Positions 15,560-24,275 of a DNA stretch of 33,051 bases are shown one piece after another. The DNA comes from an uncultured Prevotellaceae bacterium. GTDB taxonomy: Bacteria > Bacteroidota > Bacteroidia > Bacteroidales > Muribaculaceae. The position numbers and the translations under genes were made by a program. Where the stretch lies: assembly GCA_900318205.1 (NCBI GenBank), contig ONJS01000030.1, positions 1 through 33,051 of the forward strand. Direction: 5' to 3'. The notes below the pieces were generated by a model. The model had not been told where the DNA came from, made no database searches, and worked only from the letters and a program-made list of their open reading frames with translations. Position 1 is the stretch's first letter, and each line of letters starts with the position of its first letter.

Positions 15560-16948
15560 ATGAAAAAATTATTACTTCTTTCTGTTACAATGCTCGTTGC
15601 TACTTTGAGTATGATGGCGAAGACCGACGGTCAGACCTATCCCGAAGTGAACGGCATCAAAATCGTGAATCAATGGATATTTGACCGCGTACACAGCGGT
15701 ACGGATTATACCGAAAATGTCATCTGCAACCAGCGTGCACGCACTGCGACGATGGATCAAGGCATCATCTATGTGGCGCGCAGCGAGGAGAAGGCGATCA
15801 TTATCGGCAATGATACCATTTCCCAGTCGGTTATCCACCGTTTCTCGGTGGCCGATGGCCATCAACTTGAAGACCTGCCCCTGTATCTTGACGGCCAGCC
15901 CTATGGACGTTTCCTGGGTGTAGCGAGCATCGGCAGGGACAGTTTCCACCACATCTGGGTGGCTCCCATGACCAGTACTGCCCAGCAGTATGTACCTGTC
16001 TATCTGGTGGATACCGAGACGGGTGAATTGACGCTGGTTGTGGAAATGGATAAAGGCGACGCGCCCCAGCGAACCGACTACCTTGACATCATCGGTGACC
16101 TGACGCTTGAGGAGGCCGAGTGTAACATCATGACTGTGTCGGGTTCAACGGCCGACCCCGGCTTCCCCACGTTGTATCGCATGCACGCCGACCAGGGTGG
16201 CGAATGGGAAGGCGGCTTTGACGGCGACCCCTATATGGATGTCATCAATTTCTACCCCGAGACCAAGACGGGCTTCTCCCTGGCTCCTGTCATCAAGATG
16301 ATTGAGGGTCCCGATGAGGACTCGCGCTATAGTGGTGAGATGTTCTATATCGACTGCTTTGACACGGCACCGGTGGTGTACGACTTCTCGGGCTCGGTCA
16401 TTGATTCGTTTGAGGATACTGATCCTGAATTGTGGCCTCAGTCCCAGCCCAACGGTTGCATTGAGTTCAAGTTGGAAGGTCGTGACTTCCTCGTGTATGT
16501 CAACGCCGATATGAACGGTAACGGCCATGGTTGCCAGGCCAACATCTGCGAGTTGGGTGAAGGTCAGTCATTGGGCGGCATGACCAAGTACTGGAAGATT
16601 CCTGCCGACAGCCTGGGCAAGGTGAACGACAGCGGTCTGCGCGTGCACTGCTTTGCTGTGGATTATGGCGTTGATGACGAGGGCTATGAGGAGGTGACGC
16701 TGCTCACCTTCAAGGCCTATAATGGCATGGCGGTCTATAAGATTGGCCGCAACGTGAGTGCTGGCGAGGAACCCCAGGGCACACCTGGTGACGTGAACGG
16801 TGACGGCGAGGTGAACATTGCCGACGTCAATGCCGTGATTGACCTGATTCTGTCGGGTAAGACTACAACTGCCGGAGATGTAAACCATGACGGCGAGGTG
16901 AATATTGCCGATGTAAATGCCGTGCTAGATTTGATATTGAAAGCATGA
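15560..16948 (+). CDS. Secreted dockerin protein of unknown family, paralogue B (462 aa)
   Basis: This is a tandem paralogue of the preceding gene. The two share the mature start (TDG), QSVI, ETGELTLV, MDKGDAPQRTDY, EEAECNIMTV, GGFDGDPY and a YNGMAVYKIG segment just before the dockerin. The signal peptide is about residues 1-20. Residues 410-462 hold two dockerin repeats: GDVNGDGEVNIADVN and GDVNHDGEVNIADVN. The central domain is not one that I recognise and shows no obvious catalytic residues. No -7 box is visible in the 35 bases after the terminator, so expression may depend on readthrough. Its stop overlaps the start of the next gene (ATGA), implying translational coupling with the NAGPA protein. 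Confidence 0.85.
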   Translation: MKKLLLLSVTMLVATLSMMAKTDGQTYPEVNGIKIVNQWIFDRVHSGTDYTENVICNQRARTATMDQGIIYVARSEEKAIIIGNDTISQSVIHRFSVADGHQLEDLPLYLDGQPYGRFLGVASIGRDSFHHIWVAPMTSTAQQYVPVYLVDTETGELTLVVEMDKGDAPQRTDYLDIIGDLTLEEAECNIMTVSGSTADPGFPTLYRMHADQGGEWEGGFDGDPYMDVINFYPETKTGFSLAPVIKMIEGPDEDSRYSGEMFYIDCFDTAPVVYDFSGSVIDSFEDTDPELWPQSQPNGCIEFKLEGRDFLVYVNADMNGNGHGCQANICELGEGQSLGGMTKYWKIPADSLGKVNDSGLRVHCFAVDYGVDDEGYEEVTLLTFKAYNGMAVYKIGRNVSAGEEPQGTPGDVNGDGEVNIADVNAVIDLILSGKTTTAGDVNHDGEVNIADVNAVLDLILKA

Positions 16949-19308
16949 GAAAAACGCTCTTTTTGACGGCCTTTGTCCTGCTGCTGGCGTCGGCAACAGG
17001 CAATGCCCGTGACCAGTGGGTCATCGGTGACAAGGCCTATGAGGTGGACACGCTCATTTTCCCGCATCTGGCGGGACCGGGCGTGACGGCTGCCAAATAT
17101 GACATCCCGGCTTTGCCGCTCAAGGTGAGCGTTGTCGAGATGGACTTGACCAATCCCTATATCATGATGGAAACGTGTCTGGGCGGCGAGAAGTCGGTGG
17201 CGTGTGAGACGCCTGTCAATATGGCGACACGCAACACGCGGCCTGGACATGAAGTGGTGGGTGCCGTCAACGGCGACTTCTTCATGACCTCACCGACCAA
17301 CGAGGTGGGTCTCCCCTTGAGTGGCCAGGTGCGCAACAACGAACTGGTCCTCAGCAGCCATAACCGTGCCTGCCTGGTGCTGGATAATGACAAGCGCCCC
17401 TATATCGACCGCTTGACGTTCACGGGCACGGTGACGAGTGGCGACCATTCGTTTGCGCTCAATCTGGTGAACCGCATGCGTTACGCCTATGAGAACATCG
17501 CTGCCAACCAGTCTTTCCTGTTTACCCGCAGTTATGGCCCGGTGACCTACGACGGCTCCAACTCGGGCAAGATGGTGCTGCTGCGTCCTGCCGAGGGCGA
17601 TTTCCGCTGGAATGCCAACGGCGTGGAGCATTGTGTCATTGAGGATATCTTTGACGCTCAAGGCTCAAGAACGATTCCCGACGGCAAGGCTATTCTGTGG
17701 CTCAAGGGCACCTATGCCAATCAGACGGCATGGATGTCGGTGGGCGATGTGCTGGACATCAGTTTCAGGCTCACACTCAACAACGGTCCGCAGGATGTGA
17801 ATATCGATCAGCTCATCGGTGGCAGCAACCACATCATCATGCAGAACGGTCAGTTCATGGAGGACTGGGCAGAGCGCCATCCCCGCACTGCCATCGGTTT
17901 TAATGCCGACAGTACGCGCCTCTATTTTGTTGTGGTGGACGGACGTCACATGACTTCGGTGGGTGTGACGCTAAAGGAGATGAAAGGTATCTTTGACGCA
18001 TTGGGTGCTGTCAATGCCGTGAACCTGGATGGTGGCGGTTCGTCGTGCATCCTGGTCAATGACGAGGTGCTGAATCATCCCAGCGACGGCCCTGTGCGCG
18101 CTGTGGGCAACGGCTGCCTGTTTGTTTCGACTGCCCCCGAGGACGACGAGATTGGCATCATCAGTTTTGAGCCCCGTTGCTACAACCTGTCGATATCGGC
18201 AACCACATCATTTGGTGTGTGGGGCTATAACCAATATGGAGTCTTGAAGACGCGCGACCTGCAGGGCTGCACTTTCTCGTGTGACGAGCAGGTCGGATAC
18301 TTTGATGATGAAGGTAACTTCCATGCGGTGTCAACACCTGCTACGGGCAATCTTTATGTAACCTACAATGGCGTCACAGCCACTCAGCCCGTAACGATTA
18401 TGGAGGCGCAGTGGCAACTGGTGAGCGACAGCGTGGTGGTTGACCGTTTTCATCCCTATGCCATCAACATCAACGGCATCAGTGGCTATGGACTGGACAA
18501 GGTGGACCCTTCGGTAGTGGCTTGGGCTTCGTCCAATGAAGAGGTGTGTACTGTTGACGACCAGGGTATTATCACTGCTGTCGCTGATGGTCAGACCTTT
18601 GTGGGCTCAAGCCATCCCCTGCTTGCCGATTCGTTGCTGGTGCGTGTCGAGAACCCTAAAGGACACGTTACCTCAATAGAAAATGCCCCCATCGACCCCG
18701 CCACATGGGAAATTACCCAGAGCGGTGGCAAGGATAGGGTAGTAACGGCGCTTGACAATGGCCTCCAGATAGACTTCACAGGCTCATCGTCCCGCAATCC
18801 TTACCTCAAGATTGCCAAGGCGGTGCAGATGTGGGGACTGCCCGATACTTTGCGCCTGAGAATGAGGCCTGGTGACATACAGCTCAAGACCGTCAAGATA
18901 CTTGTCGAGACGGCCTATGGGGAGCGCGTCACCGCCGAGCTCCCCATTGAGGAAGCCAATGACGAGATTACGATAGATGTTCCGGCCAGCAGTTTGTGTG
19001 ATGCTGCCGACTTGGGAAATTTTCCCCTGCATCTCGTGTATTACTACATCACCTATAGCGCCGTCACCTCTGGCGCGCAATGTAGCCTGCAGATTCCTGG
19101 CATGGAACTCGTCTATGCCAGCATGCCGCCCGATGAGCATCCGCTCACTGGCGACGTGAATGTTGACGGCGAGGTGAACATTGCCGATGTCAATGCCGTC
19201 ATCGACGTGATTGTATCGGATGCATCGCTGCCCATTGCCGATGTGAACGGGGATGGCGAGGTCAATATTGCTGACATAAATGCCGTTATTGACATCATCC
19301 TCTCGTGA
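16945..19308 (+). CDS. Secreted phosphodiester glycosidase (NAGPA) family protein with dockerin pair
   Basis: The 787-residue protein begins with a signal peptide (about 1-21, ending GNA). A NAGPA-type domain (about 85-395) carries NGDFF at 109-113, TAIGFNADSTRLYFVVVDGR, and the hallmark NLDGGGSS (aspartate 362). Enzymes with this domain remove sugar from phosphodiester-linked glycans, for example the GlcNAc-phospho cap in lysosomal enzymes; in bacteria the targets include cell-wall polymers. Ig-like segments follow (about 400-480 and 496-575; SNEEVCTVDDQGIITAVADG resembles bacterial Ig-like domains), then a beta-sandwich. Two dockerin repeats occupy 736-787 (GDVNVDGEVNIADVN, ADVNGDGEVNIADIN). 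The start overlaps the previous stop by 4 bases. Confidence 0.9.
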   Translation: MRKTLFLTAFVLLLASATGNARDQWVIGDKAYEVDTLIFPHLAGPGVTAAKYDIPALPLKVSVVEMDLTNPYIMMETCLGGEKSVACETPVNMATRNTRPGHEVVGAVNGDFFMTSPTNEVGLPLSGQVRNNELVLSSHNRACLVLDNDKRPYIDRLTFTGTVTSGDHSFALNLVNRMRYAYENIAANQSFLFTRSYGPVTYDGSNSGKMVLLRPAEGDFRWNANGVEHCVIEDIFDAQGSRTIPDGKAILWLKGTYANQTAWMSVGDVLDISFRLTLNNGPQDVNIDQLIGGSNHIIMQNGQFMEDWAERHPRTAIGFNADSTRLYFVVVDGRHMTSVGVTLKEMKGIFDALGAVNAVNLDGGGSSCILVNDEVLNHPSDGPVRAVGNGCLFVSTAPEDDEIGIISFEPRCYNLSISATTSFGVWGYNQYGVLKTRDLQGCTFSCDEQVGYFDDEGNFHAVSTPATGNLYVTYNGVTATQPVTIMEAQWQLVSDSVVVDRFHPYAININGISGYGLDKVDPSVVAWASSNEEVCTVDDQGIITAVADGQTFVGSSHPLLADSLLVRVENPKGHVTSIENAPIDPATWEITQSGGKDRVVTALDNGLQIDFTGSSSRNPYLKIAKAVQMWGLPDTLRLRMRPGDIQLKTVKILVETAYGERVTAELPIEEANDEITIDVPASSLCDAADLGNFPLHLVYYYITYSAVTSGAQCSLQIPGMELVYASMPPDEHPLTGDVNVDGEVNIADVNAVIDVIVSDASLPIADVNGDGEVNIADINAVIDIILS

Positions 19309-19333
19309 GAAGGCTTTTTCAAATTGTTTTTAC

Positions 19334-19341
19334 TACCTTTG
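19334..19341 (+). promoter_or_regulatory. Putative -7 box (TACCTTTG) for the C10 peptidase
   Basis: TACCTTTG matches TAnnTTTG 40 bases before the ATG at 19382. A T-run at 19315-19319 is the only -33 candidate, at shorter than usual spacing. Confidence 0.5.
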
Positions 19342-19381
19342 CGCCATTATTTGACCTTAGGACATTTTACGAATTCTGATT

Positions 19382-21949
19382 ATGAAGCGAATACTATTCA
19401 TCTTAGCCATTGCGATGGCAACGTTTTACAGTCTGCAAGCGGCTTCAATCAACGAGGCTGAAGCCCGCCAAGTGGCCGATAAGTTCTTTTCAGTCCATTC
19501 TTCACGCATGATGGCTCCGGCTGCACAGCCAGAGGTACATCTTGCCTATACTGCCGAGCGTGGACGTTTTTATGTCTATGATCGTGGCCGTAACGGCGGC
19601 TTTGTCGTTGTTGCCGGCGATGACCGCTTGCCACAAGTGTTGGGCTATGGCGATAAGGGAGATTTTTCAACTTCCGCTCTGCCTTCATCACTGCAGTACT
19701 GGATGAAAGAGATGAACAGGCAAATCGAATTCATGCAGTCACATGAGGACGTGGTGGCTTACCAGCCTGTCAAGCGGGCTGCGGCTGTCGGTCCCCTCAT
19801 GACTACCCTTTGGGATCAGGATGCTCCGTACAATGACCTTTGCCCGACATACACCGATGGCAATGGCGTTACCAATCGTGCCGTGACAGGATGTGTGGCT
19901 ACCGCCTTTGCCCAGGTGATGAATTATCACCAGTGGCCCTCGGTCGGCCAGGGAAGCCATTCCTACGTCTGCAATGTGAATGACATGACAGTTACTGAAC
20001 TCAGTGCCGACTTCAGCCAGTCACAATATCGCTGGGATTTGATGCTTGACAGTTATAATTCCAGCAGCAGTCCCGAGTCCTGTGAGGCTGTAGCCAAGTT
20101 GATGTCAGATGTGGGCATTTCAATGGATATGGGCTATGGCAGCAGCAGTGGCGCTTCTGAGCGCGCCGCCATGAATGCGATGAAGCGTTATTTCAAGTAT
20201 GGTGACAACTGTTATCTGGTTGAACGTGACTACTTTAGCGCTGCTGAGTGGGATCAGATGCTGACGGATGAACTCAGCGCCCGCAGGCCTATCGTCTATT
20301 GTGGCTATGATCTTTCAGGTCAGGATGCTGGAGGACATGCTTTTGTGTTCGATGGCTTTAACATTGATGGCTATTATCATGTCAATTGGGGTTGGGGAGG
20401 TTCCTATGACGGCTATTTCCTCTTCTGGGTGCTTAATCCCGGAAAATATAATTTCAATTACATACAGGATGCAGTTCTTGGCCTTGTCCCTGAGACGCAG
20501 AATGATGACGTCAACAAAGTCCTGTACGTCCGCAGCCAGTTGGTGCCCAAGACACCTTCGGTGTCGTTGGGTAGCACAATCACCATGACTATGGATAACT
20601 TCACTGCTGTGGGCAATATGTTGGATACGGCAGGTTACGATCAGCGAGACAACCGTAAGATGTACTATGCCTTGATTCCGATGTCATTAGGCGTCTTTGG
20701 CGAGAATGGTGTGGAACGTCAGAATCTGCACTTTGATTACAAGAAATACCTGGACGACCATTGGTGGTCTTCAGGACAATATCTGTACCTTGATGTGTTG
20801 AATTCGCTGGAGGATGGTGAGTATAAAATCAAGTTGGCTTATTCCATCGATGGCGGTGAGCACTATGACCAGAAAGTGCTGGACTTCAGCGGCAAGGAAT
20901 TGTATGTCAAGATGCTGGTGAGCAATGGCGTGGCCTATCTGAAGGATTGCTTCTTGTCTAACACCTATACTGTGGATTCGTTTGTCGTGCCTAGCGGCAT
21001 CATGGTCAACGAGACGATTGATGTGGATGTCAACATGACCTATCATGTTTGGTATAATGAGGATGGCCCGGTGGGTAATGTTTATCTGGCAATGGTGCAG
21101 GACGGCAACGAAGTGACTACCAGTGAAATGCGCGAGGTAATGATTCCCGGCAATACGGTGCAGAACTATCCGATGCAGATCACTGCCCCCGCCGAATGGG
21201 GACGCTATGACTTGGTACTGAAAGATGAGAGCGGCAATGATTTGCTCTTTATGGACGATTGGTACAGTGGCGGTTCCGAGTTCAAGGTGCCCGTCTTTGT
21301 TCTGCCAATCTGCAACCAACTTGCCGAGGACTTTGAGTCGATGGAAGCCAACAGCAGCACAAACGCTAAACGTGTCGAGGGTCAGTTTACCACATGGAAC
21401 TTTACTAAGTGTGGTGTTCGTGCTCCGGGTGAGGGCCGCTGCAATGGCGAACACTCCATCATGATGAAGAAGGCCAGCTCGTTCTGCAACGATCAGCCCC
21501 TTCGTGGCAACTTCTTTATGGCTCTGGCAAATATCTTCAACCAATCGGCCAGTGCAGCCAAGTACACGCTGGAGTATTCACTCGACGGTGGCAATACGTG
21601 GCAGAGGGCTTATGATATCGATGACCGCGAAGCCATTGATGTGCCCGAGAAGAGCACAGTCAATGCCATGTGGATGCTTCATCTGACGGCCGCTCAGCCT
21701 GCCATCTTCCGTGTCGCCATGATAGCCGGCTCGGCAGCTACCTATATTGATGACTTTGCCCTCTATCATACCGAATCGGCTGTCGGTGATGTGAACAGCG
21801 ATGGCGAAATCAATGTTGCCGACGTCAACATGGCCATCGATATCATCTTGACACTTGACACATTGCCTGCTGCCGACGTGAACGGTGACGGTGAGATCAA
21901 CATCGCCGACATCAATGCCCTTATCGACATGATCATGGGCTTATCTTGA
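19382..21949 (+). CDS. Secreted C10-family (streptopain-like) cysteine peptidase with dockerin pair
   Basis: This is an 855-residue secreted protease. The signal peptide (about 1-20) is followed by a Spi/C10 prodomain (about 22-120, with RFYVYDRGRNGGFVVVAGDD) that keeps the enzyme inactive. The catalytic domain (about 135-375) has the nucleophile Cys171 in TGCVATAFAQVMNYHQWP, His319 in GGHAFVFDGF, and the following WGWGG. The Cys-His spacing of 148 equals that of streptopain (192 and 340). A long C-terminal part contains beta-sandwich segments, one resembling a jelly-roll (LAEDFESME to IDDFALYHTE, about 650-798). Dockerin repeats end the protein at 802-855: GDVNSDGEINVADVN and ADVNGDGEINIADIN. 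No separate inhibitor gene is nearby. It could process surface partners or host proteins; the target is unknown. Confidence 0.93.
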   Translation: MKRILFILAIAMATFYSLQAASINEAEARQVADKFFSVHSSRMMAPAAQPEVHLAYTAERGRFYVYDRGRNGGFVVVAGDDRLPQVLGYGDKGDFSTSALPSSLQYWMKEMNRQIEFMQSHEDVVAYQPVKRAAAVGPLMTTLWDQDAPYNDLCPTYTDGNGVTNRAVTGCVATAFAQVMNYHQWPSVGQGSHSYVCNVNDMTVTELSADFSQSQYRWDLMLDSYNSSSSPESCEAVAKLMSDVGISMDMGYGSSSGASERAAMNAMKRYFKYGDNCYLVERDYFSAAEWDQMLTDELSARRPIVYCGYDLSGQDAGGHAFVFDGFNIDGYYHVNWGWGGSYDGYFLFWVLNPGKYNFNYIQDAVLGLVPETQNDDVNKVLYVRSQLVPKTPSVSLGSTITMTMDNFTAVGNMLDTAGYDQRDNRKMYYALIPMSLGVFGENGVERQNLHFDYKKYLDDHWWSSGQYLYLDVLNSLEDGEYKIKLAYSIDGGEHYDQKVLDFSGKELYVKMLVSNGVAYLKDCFLSNTYTVDSFVVPSGIMVNETIDVDVNMTYHVWYNEDGPVGNVYLAMVQDGNEVTTSEMREVMIPGNTVQNYPMQITAPAEWGRYDLVLKDESGNDLLFMDDWYSGGSEFKVPVFVLPICNQLAEDFESMEANSSTNAKRVEGQFTTWNFTKCGVRAPGEGRCNGEHSIMMKKASSFCNDQPLRGNFFMALANIFNQSASAAKYTLEYSLDGGNTWQRAYDIDDREAIDVPEKSTVNAMWMLHLTAAQPAIFRVAMIAGSAATYIDDFALYHTESAVGDVNSDGEINVADVNMAIDIILTLDTLPAADVNGDGEINIADINALIDMIMGLS

Positions 21950-22094
21950 TGTTCTATCATCAGAAGTTTAAAACAGAGGTCGTCCTAAGTATCCGTGAAA
22001 CAATTAGGGCAATTTCCGTTTATTAAGTCTATTGGGAAAATGCTTCTCTTTGAGATACAGAGTCACTAAGTAATTTTTTTTTAATTGTTGTATT

Positions 22095-23318
22095 ATGAAA
22101 ATAACAAGGATTATTCACCCAATTGGTCAAGGAGGTTTTTATTCTGAGATTTTGAAAGAAGGTGGTCAAGAAATCACTGTAGTTTATGACTGTGGTGGTA
22201 ATAGTAAAGCATTTATGGAGAATTATCTTGAGAATTATTTTCCCAAAATAGATGAGAAACCAACTAAGAAAAAGAATGATAAGAAAGAATCTAAGAAAAC
22301 GATTGATGCTGTTTTCATCTCACACATGCATGAAGATCATGTTAATGGCTTGGATTATTTGTTAAATCAGTTTCATGTGCGATATTTAATTCTTCCTCGG
22401 TTATCTGAAGATGAAAAGCTTGAAGCCTTTATATATAATTATCTCAAGAATCCAGAATCCGTTGGTAATGAGCTGATTCGTGATTTATATACTAGGGACA
22501 GTTATTACTATCTTAATAGCAGAACACGGGTTATTACCGTACCCTATAATGATAATTTAACAGATGAAGGAAATGAACTCCTACAAATAGAGTTTAATAA
22601 TCAACATGATTTAGACTTAACAATAGATGAAGAAAATACAAAAATATCTTTTTTGTCTCCAGGATCAAAGGTTCACTTCAGAGAAAAATGGGTATATATC
22701 CCATTTAATCCACCGATTAAAAGGAAACAAGATGTTTCTTTTTATGACTTTTTAAAAGATCGATTAAGCTTAAGAGATTTCACTATCAAAGATCTCCCAG
22801 ATATTATTGAAAAGCAGGGTGTTAAAAGATGTAAGAAAGTATATACCGACTATTTTGGTGAGGATCATAATTCTTACTCAATGACTGTGTTTTCAGGGGT
22901 TCTAAGAGATGATGAAATGATGAGTTTTATAAAGTGTTCTGGGCGCAAACTTAATCAAAAAAGAAGATATCACCCCCGCTGCCCTCACTATGATAACTGG
23001 GCTTGTTTAAATCCAAACTGTTTATATATGGGTGATTTTGAAACGAAAGACTATATGAAACTGTTACAGAGGTTTTATAGGCCATTATGGGATAAAATAG
23101 GCCAAGTGCAGGTGCCTCATCATGGCTCTGGTTATAATCATAAAGATGATTTATATGAATTTGCAGAATTGGGATTTATTTCTGTAGGAGAAGAGAATTC
23201 ATACCATCATCCCAATATAGACACCCTTATGGGTATAAAAGAAATGGCATGTAGACCGATTTTGGTTACCGAAAACATGAGTACGATCAAAGTGTTCCAT
23301 GCAACAGACGAGCGATAG
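22095..23318 (+). CDS. ComEC-type metallo-beta-lactamase-fold hydrolase (407 aa)
   Basis: The metal-binding motif HMHEDH (His77, His79, Asp81, His82) lies in SHMHEDHVNGLDYL. MGD (Asp314) and VPHHGS (341-345) complete the set seen in the ComEC-like branch of this fold. A lysine-rich insert (about 51-69) precedes the motif. A Cys/His cluster (Cys296, His298, Cys304, Cys309) just before MGD could bind zinc. There is no signal peptide or membrane segment, so it is a cytoplasmic stand-alone enzyme rather than a DNA-uptake channel; the substrate is probably a nucleic acid or phosphoester, by family analogy. The gene is far more AT-rich than both neighbours, has no partner gene and no clear promoter, and so looks horizontally acquired. 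Confidence 0.85.
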   Translation: MKITRIIHPIGQGGFYSEILKEGGQEITVVYDCGGNSKAFMENYLENYFPKIDEKPTKKKNDKKESKKTIDAVFISHMHEDHVNGLDYLLNQFHVRYLILPRLSEDEKLEAFIYNYLKNPESVGNELIRDLYTRDSYYYLNSRTRVITVPYNDNLTDEGNELLQIEFNNQHDLDLTIDEENTKISFLSPGSKVHFREKWVYIPFNPPIKRKQDVSFYDFLKDRLSLRDFTIKDLPDIIEKQGVKRCKKVYTDYFGEDHNSYSMTVFSGVLRDDEMMSFIKCSGRKLNQKRRYHPRCPHYDNWACLNPNCLYMGDFETKDYMKLLQRFYRPLWDKIGQVQVPHHGSGYNHKDDLYEFAELGFISVGEENSYHHPNIDTLMGIKEMACRPILVTENMSTIKVFHATDER

Positions 23319-23378
23319 TAAGTAGAACTATAGTTAATCTGATTATATGGCGTTTTATTGATGAGACGAGAAGAATTT

Positions 23379-24113
23379 ATGATAGAAGTGTGTGCCAATG
23401 GGGTGGAATCCTGCATTGCGGCACAAGAGGGAGGAGCCGACCGTGTGGAACTGTGTGCCGGCATCCCCGAGGGTGGAACGACGCCCAGCTATGGCGAAAT
23501 CAAGGTGGCACGACGTGTGTTGACCACCACACGCCTGCATGTGATTATCCGTCCCCGTGGTGGTGACTTTTTATATTCCGACTTGGAAGTGGAGCGCATG
23601 GCTGCCGACATTGCCGTGTGCCGCGATCTGGGGGTGGATGGCGTGGTGTTCGGTTGCCTGAATGCCGACGGCACCTTTGACATCGAGAAGAACCGCTACC
23701 TGATGGAGTGCAGCAAGGGCATGAGTGTGACCTGCCATCGAGCCTTTGACCGCGCCGCTGATCCTGAACAGGCCTTGGAAACGGTTATTGACCTTGGTTT
23801 TGACCGCATTCTCACCTCGGGACAGCAACCCAAAGCTATCCAGGGGGCAGACCTCTTGGCTCGTCTCAACCGACAGGCGGCTGGTCGCATTATTCTCATG
23901 GCTGGCAGCGGCGTGACCGAGCAGAACATCCGCCAGTTGCAAGAGGCGACGGGTTTGCACGAGTTCCATTTCTCGGCTCGCGAGCAACAACTCAGCGCAA
24001 TGCAATACGTTAATCCTAACCTCTATATGGGCCGCCCCGGTGCCAACGAAGCCGCCCTCGACTACACCACCGCCCGCCGCGTCAAAGACACCATCGCCCA
24101 GCTTATCGACTGA
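23379..24113 (+). CDS. cutC: CutC-family protein (copper homeostasis family)
   Basis: The product begins MIEVCANGVESCIAAQEGGADRVELCAG, the conserved N-terminal strand and helix of CutC, and includes IIRPRGGDFLYSD, TCHRAFDRA and ILTSGQQPKAIQG. These motifs form the TIM-barrel pocket of the family. The family was linked to copper tolerance in E. coli, but that role is disputed and the true reaction is not established. It has 244 residues from the ATG at 23379; an in-frame ATG at 23361 adds six residues but is less like family members. It is cytoplasmic and appears to be a single-gene unit facing miaA, with the composite inverted repeat between them. Confidence 0.93.
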   Translation: MIEVCANGVESCIAAQEGGADRVELCAGIPEGGTTPSYGEIKVARRVLTTTRLHVIIRPRGGDFLYSDLEVERMAADIAVCRDLGVDGVVFGCLNADGTFDIEKNRYLMECSKGMSVTCHRAFDRAADPEQALETVIDLGFDRILTSGQQPKAIQGADLLARLNRQAAGRIILMAGSGVTEQNIRQLQEATGLHEFHFSAREQQLSAMQYVNPNLYMGRPGANEAALDYTTARRVKDTIAQLID

Positions 24114-24190
24114 CCCAATAGGATATTTTAATTAATGTGAGTTCGATGAGAATATACTCTTGAGCTCAACTGGTTAGCCTGCTGAGGCCT

Positions 24191-24272
24191 GTAGAGACGC
24201 AAAATCTTGCGTCTCCCATTGTTGGGCATTATCAAAATACTGCCCTTGAGACGCAAGATTTTGCGTCTCTAC
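24191..24272. repeat. Composite inverted repeat between convergent cutC and miaA
   Basis: The 25-base arm at 24191-24215 is the exact reverse complement of 24248-24272. Each arm is itself a hairpin: GAGACGCAA, a 4-base loop, TTGCGTCTC. Between the arms, GGGCA (24224-24228) pairs with TGCCC (24241-24245). The structure can fold as one long stem or as three hairpins. It starts 77 bases after cutC and ends 3 bases before the miaA stop. A two-way terminator or an intergenic mobile repeat are the likely readings. Confidence 0.85.
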
Positions 24273-24275
24273 TGG

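Noticed and set aside
11996-21946. CRISPR or DNA-level repeat array
   Set aside because: The recurring sequence lies within coding frames at protein C-termini, at gene-scale spacing, and is explained by dockerin modules.
21984-22008. CCTAA/TTAGG stem after the C10 peptidase as a terminator
   Set aside because: A 5-bp stem with a 15-base loop and no T-tract; the T-run at 22075 is too far away.
22095-23318. Antibiotic-resistance beta-lactamase
   Set aside because: The gene has the MBL fold motifs, but PHHGS and MGD place it in the ComEC-like branch, and it lacks a signal peptide.
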